DNA of 64,000 nucleotides from the NCBI GenBank assembly GCA_001899715.1, contig MKWI01000016.1, positions 124,001 through 188,000 of the forward strand. The letters are read 5' to 3'. This DNA is from Sphingobium sp. 66-54 (lineage in GTDB: Bacteria; Pseudomonadota; Alphaproteobacteria; Sphingomonadales; Sphingomonadaceae). Each line of letters starts with the position of its first letter. Positions within the stretch are counted from its first letter, which is position 1. This document shows positions 9,381-16,518 of the stretch, piece after piece. The notes below the pieces were generated by a model. The model worked only from the letters and a program-made list of their open reading frames with translations. It had not been told where the DNA came from and did no database searches. Both the position numbers and the translations under genes were made by a program.

Positions 9381-9458
9381 CGTGCTCCTGCGCAGGCAGG
9401 GGCCCAGGGCGTAAAGGAACCGTTCGTGCGATTGGGCCCCTGCCTGCGCAGGAGCACG
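9381..9458. repeat. Dispersed palindromic repeat, copy 1 (GTGCTCCTGC family)
   Basis: Two perfect 26-base arms, 9381-9406 and 9433-9458, are separated by 26 bases. The outer arm reads CGTGCTCCTGCGCAGGCAGG. The same outer arm recurs at 15183 and 27401. It lies between the convergent GMC and luciferase-like genes, where it may also act as a bidirectional transcript end. It has the size and layout of a REP-type element. Confidence 0.85.
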
Positions 9459-9493
9459 GACTTCATCCCGTGCAGACAGTATCCAAGTCGCTC

Positions 9494-10480
<987 letters not shown>

Positions 10481-10783
10481 CCGGGCAGGATGGCGGCGTG
10501 CGTGTCGTTTCGCAACGGGCTTTATTCCAGGTCGAAGATGGAATGGTTGGCAGTCGTTCGTAACCTCCGTCACCCCGGGCTTGACCCGGGGTCCCGTTTC
10601 TCGCGTTGCACGAGCCAAATATCTCGCGCCAATCCGGGTTGCCGCAGTTGGTGAGAAAAGTGGGTCCCCGGGTCAAGCCCGGGGTGACGAAAGATCCACG
10701 ACAGCAATCGGCTTGCTATCTGGCAGACAGCCTTACCCCACCTCTCGACGACGCACTGTCTCCCGGAAGCCGCCAGGCAAGAT
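10481..10783. other. Intergenic region with one palindromic element
   Basis: This 303-base stretch between the luciferase-like gene and the DUF3237 gene (both leftward) holds the inverted repeat at 10568-10689. Apart from that and a presumptive promoter for the luciferase-like gene, no coding sequence is apparent. Confidence 0.6.
10568..10689. repeat. Long inverted repeat with CCCGGGCTTGACCCGGGG arms
   Basis: The arm CGTCACCCCGGGCTTGACCC (continuing GGGG) at 10568-10591 is complemented by the arm ending GGTCAAGCCCGGGGTGACG at 10689, around a core of about 75 bases. Elements with this arm are widespread between genes in alphaproteobacteria (recalled, not searched). It is the only copy in the window. 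Confidence 0.8.
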
Positions 10784-11260
10784 TCACGTCACCCGCCACA
10801 CCCACAGCTTGATCCCGGCCTTGTAGCGCGCGCCGGAGCACACGAAGATGCTGTCGTTCATCCACGCATATCTGCCCTTGGGCGCGATGAACTCCGGCAC
10901 GGTGCGGAAATAATAATCTGCCGGGTCGACCTCCTCGCCCGCCGCCAGCCGCGCCATCACGTCCGGCGGGCCGTGGCGCAGGCCGCGGTTGCGGATCTGG
11001 ATGACCACGCCGTCGTCGGTTTGCAGCGCATAGAGCGCGTCGGCCACGGTTACGCCGTCCGGGCGGGTGAGTTGGAAGTCGGCCGCGCTGCCGAGCAGCT
11101 TCCCCCGGATCAGCGGCCCTTCCACGCGCCCGCCCTCGAAGATCGGGATGATCCGCCGCATGCCGTCCGCCGTCTCGCCGATCGGCACCGGCGCGCCGAG
11201 GTTCCCCTCGGCCTCATAGACGAACTCCAGGCCGGGCCGGATGGCACCCTCGGGGATCAT
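10784..11260 (-). CDS. DUF3237 family protein
   Basis: A 158-residue protein matching the DUF3237 family: RPGLEFVYEAEGNLGAPVPIG at the N-terminus, then GGRVEGPLIRGKLLG, RPDGVTVADALYALQTDDG, NRGLRHGPPDVMARLAAGE and a YYFRT block. Members form a compact beta-barrel of unknown activity and are common in actinobacterial and sphingomonad catabolic clusters. ATG 11260 is chosen because the in-frame upstream extension (to 11347) overlaps the end of the dioxygenase gene and lacks family similarity. It lies 34 bases downstream of the carotenoid oxygenase gene on the same strand, so the two are almost certainly co-transcribed. Confidence 0.85.
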   Translation of the reverse strand: MIPEGAIRPGLEFVYEAEGNLGAPVPIGETADGMRRIIPIFEGGRVEGPLIRGKLLGSAADFQLTRPDGVTVADALYALQTDDGVVIQIRNRGLRHGPPDVMARLAAGEEVDPADYYFRTVPEFIAPKGRYAWMNDSIFVCSGARYKAGIKLWVWRVT

Positions 11261-11294
11261 GGGCGAGCCTCTTTTAGCACCGCCTTCCCGCGCC

Positions 11295-12764
11295 TCACGC
11301 CGCCAGCCCGATCTGGTCTGCGTTCGCCCAATTGCCGTGCAGGCCAAAGCGTAGCGCGAAGGGGATGTGCACCGTCGCCACCGGCCCCTTCTCGATGCTG
11401 AGCGCGTCGAAGATCAGCAGGTCGCTCTTGTGATCGGCGAGGCGGTTGCACACCATCACGATCCAGCCGTCGCCTTCCGGCGCATCCTTGCTGCGCGGAA
11501 TGAAGGCCGGCTCCTGCAAGGAGGAGACCGGGCCGCACCACCAGTGCTGCTCCTTCTTCGCCTCATGGTCGATCAGGCACAGGCAGTTCATCAGGAAGCC
11601 GCCGGCGCTGCCGCCCTTCAGCTCGACCGGACGCTTGGGGTCCATTTCCAGGAACCAGCCGTAGCGATAGGGGAGGCCGGTCATGCGGTCGTCGATGCGC
11701 GGGAATTCGCCCGCCGTCTCGGTGAGGCGGACGACGCTGTCGAAATCCTCGCTGTTGGAGGCGAGGTCCACCGTCCAGCGGGTGAGCTTGCTCATCGCCT
11801 GCTGCGGGTTGAACGGCGCGCCGTGCACGTCCGGGAAGAAGGGGAACATGTTGTTCTCCGCCTCGGGCACGTCGATGCTGACCTTGGTGCCGTCCTGGAA
11901 GGCGTTCATCACATGGCTGGCGAAGCAGTTGTCGCGCTTGAACCAGCGGATATCCTCCTGCTTGGTATCGTCGCGGCGCGGGATGATGCCGAGATAGACC
12001 GGCAGCGTGGTGTCGAAACCGAAATGCGGCAGGCCCTTCTCCAGCCGCTCCCAGCTCCCGATCGAGGGCACGATGTGTAGCACCAGATAGTCCTGCGTGA
12101 CGCCGAAATCGTGCATCATGCAGTAATAGGGCACCTTGAACCACACCTCGCGGACCAGCTCGCCCTGCGGGTTCACCTCATAATAAGTGACGTCGTCGGT
12201 GCAAAGGCCGCTTGCCGCATAGCCGATGGCGACCATATTGCCGGTCGCCGGGTCGATCTTGGGGTGGGCGGTGAAGGTCTGGCCGGTCATCTTGCCGCCG
12301 AACTTCTCGAAGCCGAAGGTCTCCATGGTCGCCGGGTCCATGGTCAGCGCCGGGCTGTCCTCTTTCATCGCCCACAGCTTGCCGGCGTAGATGAAGGCGT
12401 TGGTGTTGGCGGTCCCGCGGATCTCGCCCTTCACCGAGGGGTCGTCGGTCAGCGGATTGCGATAGGCGCCGAACAGCGCCTTGCCGGCGGCGTTTTCCAG
12501 CTTCCATTTGTTGGTGTGGGCCCAGCGCTGGCGGATATCCACCTGCCCGTCATGGATATGGAAGCGCGTAATCATCCCGTCGCCGTTGAACGAGATGTCG
12601 TCGCCCAGGCGTGGCGGAAACTGCGGATCCGGCTGCACGCGGAAGAAGGCGCCGTTCAATTCGGGCGGGATCACGCCCTCATGCGCCAGGTTGGGAATAT
12701 CGCATTCGATTCGCGAGGGGGTGTTGAAGCCGGTAAACGCGGGCGAATTGGGAAAATGCACCAT
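11295..12764 (-). CDS. Carotenoid oxygenase family protein (lignostilbene / apocarotenoid dioxygenase)
   Basis: A 489-residue non-haem iron dioxygenase that cleaves a C=C double bond to two carbonyls. The four iron-binding histidines of the seven-bladed propeller are all present: His167 (AHPKID), His218 (MHDFGV), His284 (FASHVMNA) and His476 (LHGNW). In sphingomonads this family includes lignostilbene-alpha,beta-dioxygenases, which split interphenyl stilbene bonds; carotenoid cleavage is the alternative. The start is ATG 12764 behind AGAGGAAC; the open frame to 13286 is antisense to the MarR gene. It is first gene of a leftward unit with DUF3237 and divergent from marR, which probably controls it. 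Confidence 0.92.
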   Translation of the reverse strand: MVHFPNSPAFTGFNTPSRIECDIPNLAHEGVIPPELNGAFFRVQPDPQFPPRLGDDISFNGDGMITRFHIHDGQVDIRQRWAHTNKWKLENAAGKALFGAYRNPLTDDPSVKGEIRGTANTNAFIYAGKLWAMKEDSPALTMDPATMETFGFEKFGGKMTGQTFTAHPKIDPATGNMVAIGYAASGLCTDDVTYYEVNPQGELVREVWFKVPYYCMMHDFGVTQDYLVLHIVPSIGSWERLEKGLPHFGFDTTLPVYLGIIPRRDDTKQEDIRWFKRDNCFASHVMNAFQDGTKVSIDVPEAENNMFPFFPDVHGAPFNPQQAMSKLTRWTVDLASNSEDFDSVVRLTETAGEFPRIDDRMTGLPYRYGWFLEMDPKRPVELKGGSAGGFLMNCLCLIDHEAKKEQHWWCGPVSSLQEPAFIPRSKDAPEGDGWIVMVCNRLADHKSDLLIFDALSIEKGPVATVHIPFALRFGLHGNWANADQIGLAA

Positions 12765-12788
12765 GGGTTGTTCCTCTCGCGCAAATTT

Positions 12789-12799
12789 GTATGCTATAC
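12789..12799. promoter_or_regulatory. Small palindrome in the dioxygenase/MarR divergent promoter region
   Basis: GTATGCTATAC is a perfect 4+3+4 palindrome in an AT-rich pocket between the divergent dioxygenase (from 12764) and MarR (from 12855) genes. A MarR dimer would be expected to bind a palindrome about here. The assignment is positional only; the motif is short. Confidence 0.35.
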
Positions 12800-12854
12800 T
12801 TACGATATCGCCGCATATCCGGCAATCCGGCAGCAAGGGGAGTTGACCAGAGCC

Positions 12855-13364
12855 TTGGCAGAGAAACAAGAGTCTCGTCCCTCCCGACCGGAAAGTGGTG
12901 ATAGCCTGACCAACACGACCAGCCAGCCCCCCGCAAGGGAGGATCATGGGCTGGGCGGCATTGACGAGATTGTCGGTTTTCATATCCGCCTCGCTCATGG
13001 CGCCGCCTATCGCCATTTCACGGAGACCTTTTCCGAGCTGGGCCTCACCCAGAAGATGGTCTCGGTGCTGTGGCTCATCGCCGAGCATCCGCATATCGCC
13101 CAGGCCGATATCGGGCGGCGCCTGCAAATGGACCGCGCAACCACCATGGCAATCGTCAACCGCCTGGAAGCGCGCGGTTATCTGGTACGCGGCGCCTCCA
13201 AGCTCGATCGCCGCCGACAGACGCTGACGCTCACCGAAACCGGGCAGAATGCGCTGGTCGAGGCGCAGCATGCCATCGCCGAGCATGAGTGTTGGCTGAA
13301 GTCGCGTTTCACCAAGCGCGAAGTGACGTTGCTCATTGAGCTATTGCGCCGTATTCACGAGTAG
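12855..13364 (+). CDS. MarR-family transcriptional regulator
   Basis: A 169-residue winged-helix regulator. After a polar N-terminal tail the core runs from about residue 35: a dimerisation helix, QKMVSVLWLIAEHP, the recognition region HIAQADIGRRLQMDRATTM, and the wing with LVRGASKLDRRRQTLTLTETG. The D-R-R-R wing signature is diagnostic of MarR. No ATG fits. TTG 12855 lies 12 bases after AAGGGGAG and is the preferred start; TTG 12843 abuts the ribosome site too closely. It probably represses the divergent dioxygenase-DUF3237 unit and perhaps the AAHS transporter 57 bases downstream, with an aromatic acid as inducer. Confidence 0.85.
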   Translation: MAEKQESRPSRPESGDSLTNTTSQPPAREDHGLGGIDEIVGFHIRLAHGAAYRHFTETFSELGLTQKMVSVLWLIAEHPHIAQADIGRRLQMDRATTMAIVNRLEARGYLVRGASKLDRRRQTLTLTETGQNALVEAQHAIAEHECWLKSRFTKREVTLLIELLRRIHE

Positions 13365-13421
13365 CTTCGGCGCGCAGGCGGCTGCGCGGCCGCATTTTTA
13401 TATCGGGGAGGGGACTTCTTC

Positions 13422-14759
13422 ATGGCTGCAACTCATCCGCGCCAGATCATCGACGAATCGCCCATGACGGTGCGACAATGGATTGTCATCACCCTCATGG
13501 TGCTGCTCAACGCGCTGGATGGGTTCGATGTGCTGTCGAGCGCCTTCGCCGCGCCCGGCATCTCCAAGGAATGGGGCATTCCGCGCGATGCGCTTGGCAT
13601 CGTCCTCTCCGCCGAGCTGGTCGGCATGGGCTTCGGCTCGGTGCTGCTCGGCGGCGTCGCCGACCGGATCGGCCGCAAACCCGCCATGCTGATCTGCCTC
13701 GTCGTCATGGCAATCGGCATGTTCATGGCCGGCCATGCCGGCTCGGTCAACGAACTGATCGTCTGGCGGCTGCTCACCGGTCTCGGCATCGGCGGCATGC
13801 TCGCCGCGACCAACGCAATGACCGCCGAGACGTCGAGCCGCAAGGGGCGTAGCCTTGCCATGGCGCTCTATGTGATCGGCTATCCGCTCGGCGCGGTGTT
13901 CGGCGGCATCATCGCCCAGCAATGGCTGCTGGTTGCGTTCGACTGGCGTGCGGTCTTCGATTTCGGGTCTGCCGTCACGGCCGTCATGATCCCGCTGATT
14001 ATCCTGCTCGTGCCGGAAACGCCGGCTTATTACGAGGCTCGCCGGCCGGAAGGTGTGATCGCCAAGATCAACAAGTCGTTGAAGACGCTCCATCTGCCGT
14101 TGATCGACGCTCTGCCGGCGAAGAAGGAAGAGGCGGCCAAGCCCAAGGTATCGGATATTCTGGCCAAGCCCGCGCTGCGCAAGGTCACGCTGCTGCTCGC
14201 CTTCGGCTATATGTGCCACACCATCACCTTCTACTATATCCTCAAATGGGCGGTGAAGATCGTCGCGGACTTCGGCTATTCGCAGCCCGATGCGGCGAGC
14301 GTGCTCACCATCGCCAATGTCGGCGGCGCGGTAGGCGGCGGCCTGTTCGGCTTCCTGATGAAGCGTTGGGATATCAAGGCGCCCACCGTCGTCATGCTGA
14401 TCCTCAGCTCCGTTGCGGTCTGTGCGTTCGGTATCGCCAAGGAGACGCTGTGGGGCTGGCAGTTGGCGACCTTCACCACCGGCTTCTTCACCAACGCGGC
14501 GATCGTGGGCTATTACGCCGCCTTCGCGCAGGGCTTCCCGGCTTATGCCCGCGCCACCGGCACCGGCTTCGTGCTGGGCATCGGCCGCCTCGGCGCGGCC
14601 GGTTCGCCGATCCTGGCGGGCTTCCTGTTCAAGCTGCTGGGCAATGACGAGCTGTTCGTGGTGTCGACCATCATGGCGCTCGGCTCGATCGTCGCCATGG
14701 TCCTGCTGCTCCTGCTGCCGATGCGCGACGCCGACGCCGAGCACGCCAAGGCGGCCTGA
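13422..14759 (+). CDS. MFS aromatic acid:H+ symporter (AAHS family)
   Basis: A 445-residue inner-membrane carrier with 12 predicted segments. The DGFD motif in the first segment (residues 33-36) is the proton/substrate motif of AAHS carriers such as PcaK and BenK, and the 2-3 loop has GGVADRIGRKP. GYPLGAVFGG follows in segment 5. It should import a benzoate-, hydroxybenzoate- or vanillate-like acid. GGGAGGGG precedes ATG 13422. It lies directly downstream of MarR on the same strand and ends at a strong terminator, which marks the right end of the catabolic island. Confidence 0.9.
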   Translation: MAATHPRQIIDESPMTVRQWIVITLMVLLNALDGFDVLSSAFAAPGISKEWGIPRDALGIVLSAELVGMGFGSVLLGGVADRIGRKPAMLICLVVMAIGMFMAGHAGSVNELIVWRLLTGLGIGGMLAATNAMTAETSSRKGRSLAMALYVIGYPLGAVFGGIIAQQWLLVAFDWRAVFDFGSAVTAVMIPLIILLVPETPAYYEARRPEGVIAKINKSLKTLHLPLIDALPAKKEEAAKPKVSDILAKPALRKVTLLLAFGYMCHTITFYYILKWAVKIVADFGYSQPDAASVLTIANVGGAVGGGLFGFLMKRWDIKAPTVVMLILSSVAVCAFGIAKETLWGWQLATFTTGFFTNAAIVGYYAAFAQGFPAYARATGTGFVLGIGRLGAAGSPILAGFLFKLLGNDELFVVSTIMALGSIVAMVLLLLLPMRDADAEHAKAA

Positions 14760-14787
14760 ACGGCTTCGCGAAACCACTGGAAACAGG

Positions 14788-14820
14788 AAGGGGCGGTCCG
14801 GGCAATCGGACCGCCCCCTT
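14788..14820 (+). terminator. Rho-independent-type terminator after the AAHS transporter gene
   Basis: A perfect 10-base stem GGGCGGTCCG (14791-14800) / CGGACCGCCC (14807-14816) has a 6-base loop GGCAAT and is followed by CCTTCT. The T-run is weak but the stem is very stable and starts about 30 bases after the stop codon. Confidence 0.75.
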
Positions 14821-15356
14821 CTGCGTTGGAGCGCCGCAAAACCCAAAATCGTTCGCCCGCGCGTATCGAAGCCCCTTTCGGCAGCCCGGTTGTGGCGACC
14901 GTTCAGGGACGAGCTTCACCCCGTGCGCGGTAAACGATGTTCCGCTCTATCGAGATTTTGTGAAGGCGCCCTCTGTGGCAGAGCAGCGCAAGCATCCCGT
15001 AGGCTGCTTGCGGCCGCCGTTCGTTGAGGGAATCGAGAGTATACTCGGGCCACGTCTTCCGTGTGTCGGGCTTCGTCGGGACGCGTCAGGTCTGGCCGTT
15101 ATGTCGCGACTATGCGCGGCACGAAGGGCGTGTGAGGCTCGGCGCATGCGTCTGTGAGCCTCCAGGATCGGGTGGGACCTCAGTGCTCCTGCGAGAGCAG
15201 AAGCCCAGGGTGGGAAAGAACCGCTCCTGCGCCTTGAACTCCCGCTTTCACAGGAGCACGGATAGCTCGATCTGAAGCGGGCACTGGCCAAGGGGACAAA
15301 TGATCGACTGCGCCGTATCGCGGGCAGGTCGATTCCCCCACCGTAAACCGTCACCC
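14821..15356. other. Gene-free interval between the AAHS transporter and fdhD
   Basis: No frame here has convincing coding character; the open frames are continuations of antisense frames. It contains a small hairpin (GCAAGCA at 14989-14995 with TGCTTGC at 15006-15012) and copy 2 of the dispersed repeat (15183-15259). It separates two convergent genes. Confidence 0.6.
15183..15259. repeat. Dispersed palindromic repeat, copy 2 (degenerate)
   Basis: GTGCTCCTG at 15183 and CAGGAGCAC ending at 15259 are the outer arms shared with the copies at 9381 and 27401. The inner arms have diverged, although an AGCCCAGGG block is kept. The overall length of 77 bases equals the other copies. Confidence 0.7.
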
Positions 15357-16142
15357 TCAGGGCGTAACCTGAAGCACCTCGTCGTCCCGTGCGAGCGCGA
15401 ACAGGCTCAGCCCCGCGGCTTGCGCGCGAGCCGCCGCCATACTGGTCGGCACGGAGATGGTGGCGAGCGTCGTCGCGCCCGCGCGCACCGCTTTTTCCAC
15501 GATCTCGTAGCTGCACCGCGCGGTCGAGAGGATGAAGCCGTCCGCGATCGGCGTGCCCGCCCGCGCCAGTGCGCCGATCAGCTTGTCGAGCGCATTGTGC
15601 CGGCCGACATCCTCGCGCACGCACAGGATCGCGCCGTGCGGGTCGACGAAGGCGGCCGCGTGCATCCCGCCCGTGGCGCGATTGCCGGGCTGATGGTCGC
15701 GCAGCGCACCTAACGCGATGAAGATCGCGGCAGGTGCAACGGGATCATGCGCGGCGACGTGGGGCAGGGGCTTGGCGATCGCGTCCAGATTGTCGATACC
15801 GCACAGCCCGCAGCTCGATTCCGCCACGCGCGTGCGTACCCGCTCCTGCAACTGCTCCAGCGCGAGCGAGGCGATGGTCGCGCGCGCGATCCAGCCCTTG
15901 TCGGTCTCGGCGAGGGCGATGCCGCCCACGTCGCCGATTGCCCCGGCCAGCCCCTCGGTCAGCGCAAAGCCGCTGACGAAATCCTCCAGGTCGGATGGGC
16001 TCGCCATCATTACCGCATAGGAAATGCCGTTATATTCGAGCGCCACCGGCACCTCCGGCGCGAACGGGCGGTTCACCGCCCGCCGGCTCCCGTCCGGGCG
16101 GATCGCGGTCAATTCTGGCGTTGCGATGGTAGTGTCGCTCAT
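15357..16142 (-). CDS. fdhD: Formate dehydrogenase accessory sulfurtransferase FdhD
   Basis: A 261-residue protein. FdhD passes sulfur from a cysteine desulfurase to the molybdenum cofactor so that the enzyme gains its sulfido ligand. The Cys pair CGLCG is present (Cys111 and Cys114), followed by the conserved ATGGMHAAAF and EDVGRHNALDKLIG blocks and LSTARCSYEIVEKA. Length and motifs fit the family. The start is ATG 16142. It is the last gene in the leftward formate dehydrogenase cluster, 136 bases after fdsD, with a hairpin in the gap, so it may be expressed at a lower or separate level. Confidence 0.95.
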   Translation of the reverse strand: MSDTTIATPELTAIRPDGSRRAVNRPFAPEVPVALEYNGISYAVMMASPSDLEDFVSGFALTEGLAGAIGDVGGIALAETDKGWIARATIASLALEQLQERVRTRVAESSCGLCGIDNLDAIAKPLPHVAAHDPVAPAAIFIALGALRDHQPGNRATGGMHAAAFVDPHGAILCVREDVGRHNALDKLIGALARAGTPIADGFILSTARCSYEIVEKAVRAGATTLATISVPTSMAAARAQAAGLSLFALARDDEVLQVTP

Positions 16143-16208
16143 GATCGTCGTTCAATCGCCCTTGGACGAGGGGCTACGAAGCAGGGTGGAGCGCTTCTAC
16201 CCACGGCA

Positions 16209-16233
16209 CCGTTACAGCACTGCCGGGTAACGG
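16209..16233 (-). other. Hairpin between fdsD and fdhD
   Basis: CCGTTAC (16209-16215) and GTAACGG (16227-16233) form a perfect 7-base stem with an 11-base loop. No T-run follows on either strand. It may act as an attenuator or processing site between fdsD and fdhD. Confidence 0.4.
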
Positions 16234-16278
16234 AGGCCTTCGCCGGTCCCGCCGCCAGCGCATCCCGGATCCGGACGG

Positions 16279-16512
16279 TCAGCCCGCCTGCACCGCCCGC
16301 TCGGCGGCCGCCTGATCGAGTATCTCGACGGCCTTCAGCGCGATCGGGGAGAGGGGCGAGCGGTCCGCCGCGCGGATCTTGGCGATCATGCTTCCGGTCC
16401 AGTAGCGTTTGATATGCGCGGCCACCGCGGTCGGATGGTCGTCAAAGCGCATGGTAGCCATGTTCTTGGCGATCTGGTTGGCCATGTGGATGAGGCCGCT
16501 GACAGTATCCAT
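16279..16512 (-). CDS. fdsD: Formate dehydrogenase delta subunit FdsD
   Basis: A 77-residue protein matching FdsD: LIHMANQIAKNMATM at the N-terminus, then H-I-K-R-Y-W and a C-terminal SPIALKAVEILDQA helix. FdsD is small and is needed for assembly or stability of the soluble NAD-dependent formate dehydrogenase. It follows fdsA with 6 bases between, so it is in the same operon. Confidence 0.92.
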   Translation of the reverse strand: MDTVSGLIHMANQIAKNMATMRFDDHPTAVAAHIKRYWTGSMIAKIRAADRSPLSPIALKAVEILDQAAAERAVQAG

Positions 16513-16518
16513 CTGCGC

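Noticed and set aside
12843-13364. TTG 12843 as the MarR start
   Set aside because: It immediately abuts the AAGGGGAG ribosome site; TTG 12855 has workable spacing.
14947-15624. 225-residue minus-strand open frame in the gap before fdhD
   Set aside because: Runs through the dispersed repeat and overlaps fdhD in another frame; composition is not protein-like.
16143-16278. Riboswitch between fdsD and fdhD
   Set aside because: Only a single 7-base hairpin is visible; no conserved aptamer sequence recognised.
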